DNA of 64,000 nucleotides. It comes from Kiritimatiellia bacterium. Its GTDB lineage: Bacteria > Verrucomicrobiota > Kiritimatiellia > RFP12 > DVOR01. The notes under the pieces were generated by a model. The model was not told the DNA's origin, did no database searches, and saw nothing but the letters and a program-made list of their open reading frames with translations. A program made the translations under genes and the position numbers. Shown in pieces: positions 28,405-38,000 of the stretch. Each line of letters starts with the position of its first letter. Position 1 is the stretch's first letter. The DNA is taken from assembly GCA_017558005.1 (NCBI GenBank), contig JAFYWN010000012.1, positions 25,386 through 89,385 of the forward strand, given 5' to 3'.

Positions 28405-29202
28405 TTACTGAGCCTTTGGGGTGGCGGTCGGCTCCGTCATCGCTAACGAGGGACGACGAAGAGAATAAAAGAGCACCCCGAGCCACTCCTTTGCGTAAGT
28501 CATCGTCAAGGCACCCGCCTGGAAGGTGGGCAACTTCTGCCACAGCGGCATCACCGACCACTGGGCGAGCGTCAACGAAGCTTCCGTATCGCAGCTCACG
28601 GGAATAAACTCCATCTGCGGCGCATTAAACAACATCATTGTGCGCTTCAAATGCCAAGAAGAGGTCACGACAAAGACGAGCTTGCACTTACGGTTCGCTA
28701 AAAGTTTAAAGGTGTAGTCCGCATTTTCTGCGGTGTCACGCGCTTGGTCTTCAGTGAGGATTGCCGAGCTCGGCACACCCATCATCTCTAAGATTGGCTT
28801 TTCCGAGAGAGCCGCCAATTCACCTGTGGGGATAATCACTGGCGCCTTGCCCGCCTTCCAAAGGCGAAATGCCATCAACACGCGATCCGATGCGGCGTAA
28901 CATTCCGTGTGCGGGAATCCCGAGCGCACGGGTCCTAAACCGCCACCCAATAAGACAATCGCATCGGCCGAAGGATACTCGGTCACCGACTTCGGCGGAT
29001 ACTTGCTCTCTAAAGCGTAGCCCACCTTCGCAGCCGTCCATGGCAGCATCACCATGACCAACATCGCCTCCAAGAGGATTAAGCAAATCGCAGGGCGGTA
29101 TTGCTTACGGCGAAGGAGCCAAAAGGTCGTGAGGGCAATCCCCACCAAGACCAAGGTCGAGGGCAAGCAGAGCCACAGCAACCACTTAAACAGGGCAAAC
29201 AT
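28405..29202 (-). CDS. YdcF/ElyC-type DUF218 membrane protein
   Basis: A 265-residue protein with two N-terminal membrane helices (about residues 5-27 and 37-58) and a DUF218 domain: ADAIVLLGGGLGP, then the charged core with RDTAENADYTF and VVTSSWHLKRTMMLF. The family includes ElyC and SanA, associated with envelope integrity. Its ATG directly abuts the rex stop codon, so translation is coupled. Confidence 0.88.
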   Translation of the reverse strand: MFALFKWLLWLCLPSTLVLVGIALTTFWLLRRKQYRPAICLILLEAMLVMVMLPWTAAKVGYALESKYPPKSVTEYPSADAIVLLGGGLGPVRSGFPHTECYAASDRVLMAFRLWKAGKAPVIIPTGELAALSEKPILEMMGVPSSAILTEDQARDTAENADYTFKLLANRKCKLVFVVTSSWHLKRTMMLFNAPQMEFIPVSCDTEASLTLAQWSVMPLWQKLPTFQAGALTMTYAKEWLGVLFYSLRRPSLAMTEPTATPKAQ

Positions 29203-29829
29203 TTACGCATTCCTTTCTTTAATGCGATGCAGCAAAACGGCCAAACTCACCGCCAAGTCTTCACGTTGCACCAAAATCTCTTCGGGCAGGTCAAGTTGTG
29301 CAGGAGTAAAGTTCCAAATCGCGCGGATACCACCTGCGACCATTTGCTCGGCCACGCGTTGGGCCTGGTCTGCGGGCACGGTCAGGATTCCGAGCTTTGC
29401 GTTTAATCGCGAGACGGTTTCCGTCAACGTATGCACGGGAAAGATGGGCGTCCCCGAGAGAATCAGATTGCATCGTTCTGGCGCCGCATCAAAGCCCGCG
29501 GCAATCAAAATACCCTGTTTGCGAAAACCAGGATAAGACAAGAGCGCCGAGCCAAGTTTACCCACGCCCCCCAAGACAGCCACCGTCTCATCATCTGCAC
29601 CGATGAGACGCTCAATCGCGGGAATCAGGCGGTCAATCGGAAACCCTAAACGCGGCGTACCGCGCACCCCTGTTCGCGCCAAGTCTTTACGCACCACGAT
29701 GGATTCAAATCCAAGCGTGGCAGCAAGTTGCGCACCTGAGGCATAGGCTTTACCTTCGCTTTGCAATTGTTGCAACGTGCGAAGGTAGAGCGGTAAACGT
29801 TGAAGAATATTCGTGCCGAATTTCGTCAT
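29203..29829 (-). CDS. rex: Redox-sensing transcriptional repressor Rex
   Basis: A 208-residue Rex homologue, which represses fermentation and respiration genes when NADH is low. The N-terminal winged helix (GAQLAATLGFESIVVRKDLA) is followed by a conserved RTGVRGTPRLGFPI linker and a Rossmann fold with AVLGGVGKLGSALLSY. The C-terminal swapped helix ends ILVQREDLAVSLAVLLHRIKE. Start at the ATG at 29829; a TTG two codons upstream is less likely. It sits between an RNA methyltransferase and DUF218 in one leftward operon. Whether the nearby icd promoter is a target is unknown. Confidence 0.92.
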   Translation of the reverse strand: MTKFGTNILQRLPLYLRTLQQLQSEGKAYASGAQLAATLGFESIVVRKDLARTGVRGTPRLGFPIDRLIPAIERLIGADDETVAVLGGVGKLGSALLSYPGFRKQGILIAAGFDAAPERCNLILSGTPIFPVHTLTETVSRLNAKLGILTVPADQAQRVAEQMVAGGIRAIWNFTPAQLDLPEEILVQREDLAVSLAVLLHRIKERNA

Positions 29830-29841
29830 AAACAAAAGGGA

Positions 29842-31404
29842 TTACTGAGCCGGTTCTGCCTCAACGGGTGCCTCGCCTTCAGCGTCATCCGTTTCAACCA
29901 CGGGTTCCACTGCAGGGAGTGGCTTGCCGATGTCATACCCGAGCAGACGGCAGTCCAGTGCGCCATTCTTGAATTCCAAGATTTCCTTGGTCTGCAACCG
30001 CACACGCAGCGACAACGGCTTCGAAGAGGTTATCATCCATGCCTCCCAACCTGCCGGCACCGTATTCATCAACCACTCACTCACGCCATCATAGAGCGGT
30101 TCGAGTGCGGTTTCATCTTCAATACGTTCACCATAAGGCGGGTTCATGAAGATCACGCCCTTCTGTGCGGGCAGCTGAGTATCCGAGAAGTCATCCACGA
30201 AGAATTTTACGTTATGCCCCACCCCTGCGGCATTGGCATTACGTTCAGCGATATCCACCGCTTCTTCTTCCCAGTCCACGCCGATAATCAGCGGCAATTC
30301 ACTGTCATCATGCGCCACTTCATCGCGCTTTGCCTGGGCGGTCATTTCACGCCAAATATCCAAGGGCGACGCACCAATACGACGACGTGCGCTCACGCCT
30401 GCCTTCTCACCCGGAATGACCGAGGTCCAACCCTTCAAGTGCATGAAGGCGTAATCATTGCGGAACATGCCCGGCAGAATATTGCGCGCCATCAAGGCCG
30501 CTTCAATCGCAGGCGTACCCGAACCGCTAAACGGCACCACGAAGGGGCTCTTTTTATCCCAACTAGTAGCCATCACGCACGCAGCGGCGAGGGCTTCTTG
30601 CATCGGCGCAATCCAGCCCTCCTTACGATAACCGCGACGGGAGAGCGAGTTGCCCGAGGTATCAATGTAAATCTTGGCATGCGTATCTTCCCACCACAGG
30701 TAAATCGCTGCGCTGGGGGTGCCCTCTGCCATGCGCGAGGCGAAGGTGCGCTCAAAGCGTTTCTTCAAGACCATCAGGTCCAACTTCGGCAGATAGAAAG
30801 AGCCCGACATCAAGTCATACCCATCCACTTCGATGAGCAATTCTGCGCGCTCTTCCATTTCGGGCAAGGTATTCAACCAGTCTTCCAACACCGCACGAAT
30901 CACGCGCAGGGCAGAACGCAAGGGGGTCGGCTTGCTATAAAGAATCGTACCACCTGCTTCCACACGCACCGGCACTGCGCCACTCACATTCGGACGACGC
31001 CCGCACTTCGAACGCATACGGTCAACAATTGCGTCCTTCAAGCGCAGCGTCGGCATGCGGGTATCCTGAATCGTGTCATTCTTCGTGACGTTGGTCACAA
31101 AGAAGGGCTCTTCCACATTCAGTATTTGTTCCCAAGGTGCATAGTAGGCCAAATCGTAAAGGTCGTCCAAATTACGGCAACGCGTATCCTGAACGAAGGG
31201 CCACAACACGCGCTGTGCCGTGCGCAACGAAAGATTGAGGCGCAGAATATCACGGCACGCATGCTTTGCGCGAATGCCGACCATCGTGTCATTTGACCCG
31301 AGAATTTCGTATCCCAGTTCGGTGAGTTCCTGCTTCAAGAAGGGCTCAATGCCCTTACCGCAGGTAATTGCGAGCGTGGTAGGATCAGTCCAGAGATTAC
31401 GCAT
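29842..31404 (-). CDS. THUMP-domain RNA methyltransferase (RlmL/Trm-G10-like)
   Basis: About 520 residues. An N-terminal THUMP-type RNA-binding region (residues 10-160) with ITCGKGIEPFLKQELTELGYEI is followed by a Rossmann methyltransferase with PFSGSGTPAIEAALMARNI (SAM binding) and the catalytic NPPYGERIED motif. The family makes m2G in rRNA or tRNA. The C-terminus is an acidic tail. I start at the ATG at 31404, inside the end of rmuC (8-base overlap), with GAGGAG upstream; the upstream open frame is rmuC shadow. Confidence 0.9.
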   Translation of the reverse strand: MRNLWTDPTTLAITCGKGIEPFLKQELTELGYEILGSNDTMVGIRAKHACRDILRLNLSLRTAQRVLWPFVQDTRCRNLDDLYDLAYYAPWEQILNVEEPFFVTNVTKNDTIQDTRMPTLRLKDAIVDRMRSKCGRRPNVSGAVPVRVEAGGTILYSKPTPLRSALRVIRAVLEDWLNTLPEMEERAELLIEVDGYDLMSGSFYLPKLDLMVLKKRFERTFASRMAEGTPSAAIYLWWEDTHAKIYIDTSGNSLSRRGYRKEGWIAPMQEALAAACVMATSWDKKSPFVVPFSGSGTPAIEAALMARNILPGMFRNDYAFMHLKGWTSVIPGEKAGVSARRRIGASPLDIWREMTAQAKRDEVAHDDSELPLIIGVDWEEEAVDIAERNANAAGVGHNVKFFVDDFSDTQLPAQKGVIFMNPPYGERIEDETALEPLYDGVSEWLMNTVPAGWEAWMITSSKPLSLRVRLQTKEILEFKNGALDCRLLGYDIGKPLPAVEPVVETDDAEGEAPVEAEPAQ

Positions 31405-32479
31405 GAGGTGACTCCTCTTCAGGAACGGTGACGTTCCGCAGTTCTCGGGCGAGGGTGTTGATGCGATCACGTGCCGCATTCACCTTCGACCCAGCTTCAT
31501 CTAATTTCTTCATAGCCGCTTCATACTCCGAAAGGCAGGAATCCAATCGTGTCTTGACCTTCGCCAAAAGGTCCCATGCCTTTGCGGATTGTTTTTGAAC
31601 GGCGAGTGTTTTAAAGCCCATTTGCAACGCGTTAAAGAGTGCCGCGAGGGTTTGAGGTCCCGCGAGCAACACGTGACGACGTTGCAATTCCATCTGTAGT
31701 GCGCTATCTGATGCCGCCTCTAAGAAGAGTCCTTCGGTCGGCAAAAAGAGAATCGCAAAATCTGTTGTGTAAGGTGGCAGAATGTATTCCGACACTTGCG
31801 CGGCAAAGACCTTCAAGCTCGTCATCAAAGCCTTTCGGGAGACCGTCGCACTTTCTGCATCGGGTGCCGCAAGTAAGCGTTCGTAATCCTCCACGGGGAA
31901 CTTGGAGTCCACGGGCAACCAGACCGTCTTCCCCTCCTCTGCCCCAGGCAGTGCCAATGCAAATTCCACAATCTTATTTGACCGCGGATTCGGCTTCACA
32001 TTCTTTTCGTACTGCCCCGACACAAACATGTCCGTCAGCAGGCGTTCCAACTGCACTTCGCCCCAAGTGCCACGCGCCTTGACATTGCCAAGCAAACGAT
32101 TAAAGCGCATCACGCTCTCGCTGAGGCGCTGCACGCCTTCCGTGACATGCCCCATCGCCAACAAGCGATCGCGCACCTCCTTCAAGTGCGTTTCCAACAA
32201 GCGCGAACTCTCTTCAAAGCGCGACTTCAACGCACCATTCAACTCTTCACGTTGGGCGCGCGCAATCGCATCTTCCTTCAGTTCAAGCGTTGCAATGCGT
32301 TGGGCTAATTGTTCTGCCAAACGGCGCTCTGCGTGATCAAGCGACTCTGGCGAGAGCATCGGCGGCAATTCTTCGCGCGCCAAAGGCGTTGGGCGGCGTA
32401 ACAGTGTCAATAGCAGGGCAATGACGGCAATTAACAGTGCCGTCATCACCAGCGTTAAGATGAGAATTAAAATGCTCAT
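31397..32479 (-). CDS. rmuC: DNA recombination protein RmuC
   Basis: A 360-residue RmuC homologue, a conserved family with a nuclease-like fold that limits DNA inversions. One N-terminal membrane anchor (about residues 2-26) is followed by a coiled coil (about 45-105) and the core RmuC domain with VEFALALPG, VWLPVDSKFPVEDYERLL and FAILFLPTEGLFLEA. It overlaps the downstream methyltransferase start and follows icd by 15 bases. Confidence 0.92.
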   Translation of the reverse strand: MSILILILTLVMTALLIAVIALLLTLLRRPTPLAREELPPMLSPESLDHAERRLAEQLAQRIATLELKEDAIARAQREELNGALKSRFEESSRLLETHLKEVRDRLLAMGHVTEGVQRLSESVMRFNRLLGNVKARGTWGEVQLERLLTDMFVSGQYEKNVKPNPRSNKIVEFALALPGAEEGKTVWLPVDSKFPVEDYERLLAAPDAESATVSRKALMTSLKVFAAQVSEYILPPYTTDFAILFLPTEGLFLEAASDSALQMELQRRHVLLAGPQTLAALFNALQMGFKTLAVQKQSAKAWDLLAKVKTRLDSCLSEYEAAMKKLDEAGSKVNAARDRINTLARELRNVTVPEEESPHA

Positions 32480-32494
32480 TGACGTTGGAACACG

Positions 32495-33760
32495 TTAAGC
32501 CATTGCCGCCACAAGTGCCTTCGCAAAGCCAGAGCAGGAAACTTCCGTAGCGTCATCCATCAGACGTGCGAAGTCATAGGTCACGGTCTTCGCCGCGATA
32601 ACCTTATCCATCGCTTCGATGATCTTGTCTGCCGCTTCTGTCCAGCCCATGTAACGGAGCATCATTTCACCCGAAAGAATGAGCGAGCCAGGGTTCACCT
32701 TGTCCAAACCAGCATACTTCGGCGCCGTACCATGGGTAGCTTCAAAGACCGCCACGCCCGTGGTGTTGTTGATATTCGCGCCAGGTGCAATGCCGATACC
32801 ACCCACGCAAGCAGCGAGTGCGTCAGAGACATAGTCACCATTGAGGTTGAGCGTTGCGATCACATCATACTCTGCCGGACGCGTCAAAATCTGCTGCAAG
32901 AAGGCATCGCAGATGCAGTCCTTCACCACGATGTCACGACCCGTCTTCGGATTCTTCAACGTGCACCACGGACCACCATCAATCGGTTGTGCACCGTAGT
33001 CACGCTTCGCCAAGGCATAACCCCAGTCACGGAAAGCGCCTTCCGTAAACTTCTGGATGTTACCCTTGTGAACGAAGGTCACCGACTTGCGATCATTGTC
33101 AATCGCATACTCAATCGCCGCCTTGATCAAACGTTCGCTACCTTCCAAGGAGACCGGCTTAATGCCAATTGAAGAGCTTTCCGGGAAACGAATCTTCTTC
33201 ACGCCCATTTCCTGCGTGAGGAACTCAATGACCTTCTTCGCTTCAGGCGTGCCATTCATCCATTCGATGCCAGCGTAGATATCCTCCGTGTTCTCACGGA
33301 AAATGACCATATCCGTCAATTCAGGATGCAACACTGGAGAAGGCACACCCTTGAACCAACGCACTGGACGCAAGCAGACATAGAGATCGAGCAACTGACG
33401 CATCGCCACGTTAATCGAGCGGATACCACCGCCCACCGGCGTCGTCAACGGCCCCTTAATCGAGACCAAATACTCACGGCAGAGTTCCACCGTTTCATCA
33501 GGAAGCCACGTATTCGGACCATACACTTCATTCGCCTTTTCGCCAGCGAAAACTTCCATCCATGCGATTTTGCGCTCATCCCCATAAGCCGCCTTCACTG
33601 CAGCATTCCACACCATCATCGCCGCAGACGTAATATCCGGACCCGTGCCATCACCCTCCACATAGGGAATCACAGGGAAATTCGGCACATTGAGCTTACC
33701 ATCAGCGCCCATCGTAATCTTTTCACCGAATGTGGGCATCGTCACTTTAGAAGTTTGCAT
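32495..33760 (-). CDS. icd: NADP-type isocitrate dehydrogenase
   Basis: TCA-cycle enzyme oxidising isocitrate to 2-oxoglutarate. The 421-residue protein matches the bacterial homodimeric type: [29 protein letters not shown] (substrate serine and Arg), [13 protein letters not shown], the catalytic [17 protein letters not shown], and [24 protein letters not shown] precedes the ATG. It heads the leftward run icd-rmuC-methyltransferase-rex. Its promoter is overlapped by a perfect palindrome. Confidence 0.97.
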   Translation of the reverse strand: MQTSKVTMPTFGEKITMGADGKLNVPNFPVIPYVEGDGTGPDITSAAMMVWNAAVKAAYGDERKIAWMEVFAGEKANEVYGPNTWLPDETVELCREYLVSIKGPLTTPVGGGIRSINVAMRQLLDLYVCLRPVRWFKGVPSPVLHPELTDMVIFRENTEDIYAGIEWMNGTPEAKKVIEFLTQEMGVKKIRFPESSSIGIKPVSLEGSERLIKAAIEYAIDNDRKSVTFVHKGNIQKFTEGAFRDWGYALAKRDYGAQPIDGGPWCTLKNPKTGRDIVVKDCICDAFLQQILTRPAEYDVIATLNLNGDYVSDALAACVGGIGIAPGANINNTTGVAVFEATHGTAPKYAGLDKVNPGSLILSGEMMLRYMGWTEAADKIIEAMDKVIAAKTVTYDFARLMDDATEVSCSGFAKALVAAMA

Positions 33761-33822
33761 ACGTATCCTTGCCTTGTTTTAATTAAGGGCTTCCAAACAA
33801 AAAATAAAGAACAAACGCACAC

Positions 33823-33861
33823 ATTATATCACCTTTCCTCACCGTTGTATCATAGATACAA
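33823..33861 (-). promoter_or_regulatory. icd promoter with an overlapping palindrome
   Basis: On the minus strand, TATAAT (33828-33823) is preceded by 17 bp and GATACA at the -35 position. The -35 lies inside TTGTATCATAGATACAA (33845-33861), a perfect 7-bp inverted repeat with a 3-base centre. A repressor bound there would block RNA polymerase. Confidence 0.65.
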
Positions 33862-33862
33862 T

Positions 33863-33893
33863 AAAAAAGGAGCCGTTCTCCGACTCCTTTTTT
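33863..33893. terminator. Orphan bidirectional hairpin with T-runs
   Basis: AAAAAAGGAG (33863-33872) and CTCCTTTTTT (33884-33893) form a 10-bp stem with an 11-base loop. No gene ends here; it lies between the icd promoter and the non-coding region to the right, where it may insulate or end an unseen small RNA. Confidence 0.65.
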
Positions 33894-34095
33894 CACCAAA
33901 ACGGTTGCAAGTAGTTTTATTTCACAAGCCCCTTCCCCCAAAAAACAAAAAACTTTTTATGATGAAGAGTAAACAATGATGAAAAGCGAATCTAAACTCT
34001 ACTCACACTTACAGTGTAGCAAAAGTTCTTAACCTTGTCAAATCGTCATTTTAGAAAAGGATGAAATGAGTCTAAAAAAGCTCGAAAAATGCACC

Positions 34096-34181
34096 CAAAT
34101 ACTAGCGAAACTGCGACTCAATTTCGCTAGTATTGACACCCCAATTTCGCTGATATTGGGATCCAATTTCGCTAGTATTGA
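34096..34181. repeat. Four-copy iteron-like repeat array
   Basis: CAATTTCGCTAGTATTG occurs at 34119-34135 and 34164-34180, a variant (CAATTTCGCTGATATTG) at 34142-34158, and one inverted variant (CAAATACTAGCGAAACTG) at about 34096-34113. Direct copies are 22-23 bp apart, about two helical turns. It is non-coding and lies next to the DnaA-box-like cluster. Confidence 0.75.
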
Positions 34182-34199
34182 ACCAAAATTATTGAAGAC

Positions 34200-34490
34200 C
34201 ACCCCCAAAAATGGGAAAATTGTTGATAACTTTTCCTCCCCCAGACGACCATTTTTTCGCAAGGAAGCGACTGTAGCGGAGTTAATTTCATCACATTTTC
34301 GCATTATCTCTTTACTTATCAATAAGTTATGCAGTTTTAATAAGGTTGAGCAAAAGTGCCGAAAAACCGCCGATCGGCTGAAAAATTTTCAAAAACCTGC
34401 GTCGAAAAAGGTGCATTGTTGATAACTTGTTGATAACTCAAAAAAGTTTTCAATAGGCAAAAAATCGATAATTTTTTCAAAAAAGTGACA
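34200..34490. other. Candidate replication origin: DnaA-box-like cluster and AT-rich stretch
   Basis: Three copies of TGTTGATAA (reverse complement TTATCAACA, one base from the E. coli consensus TTATCCACA) lie at 34221-34229, 34417-34425 and 34428-34436. A near match, TTATCAATA, is at 34316. An AT-rich stretch (34436-34490) adjoins the paired boxes. The region is gene-free and lies between a leftward block and a rightward block. Against it, no dnaA, dnaN or gidA gene is nearby. A GC-skew plot would decide. Confidence 0.4.
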
Positions 34491-34565
34491 AATCTGCGTA
34501 TGGGAATTTTGAAGGGATAAAAGGAGAAAAAGATAGAAGGGATCGACGGCGATGGTGAGATGATA

Positions 34566-34585
34566 TGGGGGCGACGCCGCCCCCA
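34566..34585. repeat. GC-rich palindrome, copy 1
   Basis: TGGGGGCG-ACGC-CGCCCCCA, an 8-bp perfect stem with a 4-base loop. A near-identical palindrome with a 9-bp stem is at 34830-34851; the two bracket the mosaic repeat. Confidence 0.75.
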
Positions 34586-34599
34586 CATCATCTCCTCCC

Positions 34600-34829
34600 A
34601 GTCTTCTAAGCAGCCGTTATCCAGAGTACTCCACGGCCGCAGTGGGCAGTGGCCACGACAAATACCGTCTTCTAATCGGCTACAGTCCTGCCTCACGCGT
34701 CTTCTAATCAGCCGCTGTTCTGCTCACCATTTCAGCCACCCGCTGTCCTGAGTGCCCATACTCTCGTGAGCACCAGTAAAAGCATTCGCAGGATGCGTAG
34801 CGTGCAGGACTCAGTCCTGCCGCAGGGGT
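34600..34829. repeat. Mosaic intergenic repeat, copy 2
   Basis: Contains three degenerate copies of GTCTTCTAA-CGGC (near 34602, 34668 and 34699) and, at 34763-34826, the reverse complement of the 4502-4564 segment. Modules shared with 4434-4565 are in a different order. No gene is supported. Confidence 0.65.
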
Positions 34830-34851
34830 GTGGGGGCGGCGTCGCCCCCAC
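34830..34851. repeat. GC-rich palindrome, copy 2
   Basis: GTGGGGGCG-GCGT-CGCCCCCAC, a 9-bp perfect stem with a 4-base loop; partner of 34566-34585. Confidence 0.75.
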
Positions 34852-34957
34852 ATCTTCACTTCATCGCTTCATCGCTTATCCTCTCTCCCTCCCCGTGAGC
34901 TCCACTTATCGTAACCTTTGGGAGTGCGGGCTTACGCGCGTAACGTGCATAATAATG

Positions 34958-34986
34958 TATACAGTCGAAAATAAATTTGCTATACT
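34958..34986 (+). promoter_or_regulatory. Promoter of the debranching enzyme gene
   Basis: TATACA (34958-34963), a 17-bp spacer and TATACT (34981-34986), with TG one base before the -10 (extended -10). The start codon is about 40 bases downstream, behind AAGGA. Confidence 0.7.
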
Positions 34987-35027
34987 GCGGGCGAATTAAT
35001 TATTATCCGAAAGAAGGATTTTAACGT

Positions 35028-38000
35028 ATGAAACAAGAGCCCGCCGCTGGCGAAAAGTTATTGAGATGGGTCGGCGACACCCTTGAAGTGAAAGTTTTTT
35101 GCGCAGGCAATGAGGTTGGACGCGGTACGATGGTCTTCCGCACAAATATTGGTGCGGCCGCAATCCACCAGGCAGAAGTGCTTGCCCATGTAGATGAAAA
35201 CCGCTTGATTAGCGGAGACGATTGGCATGACATCCCGATGACGCCAGTAGGCAAAGGCGTTTGGACCGTAAAGGTGCCCCTTTTGGAAGTTGGCATCTTT
35301 GAAGGCAAGGCCTGCTTTATCCGTGAAGGCAATCCTGAACCCCTCTGGACCGAAGGCCTTGGCAACACGATTATCAAGGTCGCCCCCGCTCACACTGCGG
35401 CAGGTAATATGATTTATGCCGCCTTTGTGCGTCAATTCTCCCCTGCCACCTTGTCTGCACCGATTGCCTCCACGGCCCATGCCAAGGAAGAGACAGCTTT
35501 GGACAATGCGGGCTACACGGTGATCCCGCCGAGCGGCACCTTCCGTGCGTTGATTCGCCATTTGGACCACATCTGCGTGGACCTTGGTTTCCGCGGCTTA
35601 CTCCTCCTGCCCATTCACCCGACCCCAACGACCTTCGCGCGTATGGGACGCTTCGGCTCCCCCTTCGCAGGGCGTGACTTCCTTGACATTGACCCCGCGC
35701 TGGCAGAATTTGACACCTCGGCAACCCCGCTTGATCAATTCCACGAACTCGTTGGGGCCGTGCATGCCCGCGGTGCCTCGCTCTTCATGGACCTGCCCGC
35801 CAACCACACGGGTTGGGCAGCGACCTTCCAGATTCACCATCCCGAATGGTACCGCCGCAACGTGGACGGTTCCTTCCACTCACCGGGCGCGTGGGGCGTC
35901 ACGTGGGAAGACTTGGTGGAATTGGACTACTCGAAGCCCGAACTCCGCCGTGCAATTGCGGACGTCTTCCTCTACTGGTGCCGTCAAGGCGTGGATGGAT
36001 TCCGTTGCGATGCGGGTTACATGATCCCAAAATCGGCATGGGATGTGATTGTGGCCTTAGTTCGCCGCGAATATCCCGACACCGTCTTCCTTTTGGAAGG
36101 TTTGGGTGGTCCGATGGACGTCACCGAATCCCTCATCGGCACCTCGGGCTTAGACTGGGCCTACTCTGAAATGTTCCAGACCTACGACCGCTCGGCATTT
36201 GAAGCGATGTTGCCTGAAATGCTCCGTCTTTCGGAACAGCGCGGTCCCTTGGTCCACTTTGCAGAAACGCACGATAACAACCGTTTGGCAGCGACCTCCC
36301 CTGCGTGGTCCCGCCTGCGCCTCTCCCTCTCGGCACTCCTCTCCCAGCAAGGCTCCTTTGGCATCACCGCGGGCGTTGAATGGTATGCCCGTGAAAAGAT
36401 TGACGTGCACGGTTGCGGTGGTCTCAACTGGGGTGCAGAGGACAATGCTTGCGGGCTGATTCGTCGCTTGAATGCGATTTTGCGCACGCATCCGCTCTTC
36501 GGTTCAGCGACCTCCCTCCTCCAACTCCAACATGGCGGTGGCAACGTCTTAGCCGTCCTGCGCCGTCGTGCGGGGCATGCACCCTTGCTCATCCTCGCCA
36601 ACCTCGATTGGCAACAGTGCCAGACCGTCTCCTACTGCGGCACCCACTTCCCCGAACGCGTCGCCTACGACCTCCTTAGCGGTCACTCAATGGTCTTGAA
36701 TCCCGAAGGCATCCAACTCGCCCCTGGTCAGGTGTGCTGCCTCTCGGCCAACCCCTCCGACCTCACCGCCATTGATGCAGCCACCCGCCAACGCGGCTCC
36801 TCGCCCGTGCACGGTATGCTTCAGCGTCTGCGCCGCGTGATGGCCATGCGCACCCTGCAGTGGTTGGGCGAACCCATTCCGGAAACTGAAGACGGCGAAG
36901 CCCTTGCGACGCGCTTCATCCAGGATCCTGTCGCCTTCACCCAGACTGCCTCTGGGCTCCCGCGCGCCATCACGATGCAGCTCCCCTCCGACCACCATCG
37001 CGATGTGATGGTGCCACCGGGCAAACTGCTTTACATCTCCTCCCCGGTGCCCTTCCGTGCGCAACTGCGTAATACGGCAGGCGACGTTGTGAGCGAAGGA
37101 CGTGCGATTGCAATGGCAGACGGCGGCTATGGCGTCATGTTGCCGGTGTATCGTTGTTACTCGCCAATTGCCCACCAACCGCGTCGCACCGAACGCCTCA
37201 CCCTTTCGACTGAAATCTACACCCCCAATGCAGTTGAAAACCACACCTCCTCGGTCTTTGCCTTGGCCGAAGGCGTCCACTCTGGCCTCCTGCGTCGTCG
37301 CTTCTCTGGCCTTGACGTGAAGGCACTCGGAGATGCACGTTTGCTCTTGACCAATGGCACTGGCGCGATGGGGCAGATTCGCTTGAAGTGGGGCGACATC
37401 CGCTCGCAATACGACTGCTTACTCGCCCTCAACCGCCATGCCACGGTGCCAGATGACCGACAAGTCTTCTTTACCCGTTGCCGTGCGTGGATTGTCTGCA
37501 ATGGTTACAGCACCCCGCTTGCGGGTCCCTGCTTGGAACACGTCACCGTCGCACCCGATGGCTCTGCAGCAGAGTGGAAATTTGCAGCTCCCTGCGGCAT
37601 GGGCCGCCGTGTCCCCATCGCCCTGCGCGTGGCACTTGAACCTGGCAACAATCGCGTCGTTCTGCGCTTCCGTCGTGACAAGGCCTCCAAGCCGTGGCGT
37701 GACCCCGACGTTTCGGTCGGCTTGATTCTCCGCCCTGACATTGAATGGCGTAACTTCCATTGCAAGACCAAGGCCTACACAGGCCCTGAAACGGAATGGC
37801 CCAAGGCTTTGACCAACCTCCCGAATGGGTTTGGCTTCCGCCCTGAACCCAAGATGGAACTCTCCATGGTCATGCCCAAGGCAGACTGGAATCCAGAACC
37901 CGAATGGACCTATAGCGTCGGCCATCCAGAAGAAGCGGCACGTGGCCAGGACGCAGCAAGCGACCTTTGGAGTCCGGGTTGGTTCCACATTGAATTGAAT

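Noticed and set aside
33845..33861. Rex operator at icd
   Set aside because: The palindrome TTGTATC-ATA-GATACAA lacks the TTGTGA/TCACAA arms and 6-bp spacing of known Rex sites.
34030..34860. Possible CRISPR array
   Set aside because: The repeats are too short, vary in sequence, one is inverted, and the 5-6 base gaps are far too small to be spacers; no cas gene is present.
34337..34999. Small open frames in the 34 kb region
   Set aside because: They run through palindromes and shuffled repeats, have no ribosome-binding sites and give low-complexity translations.
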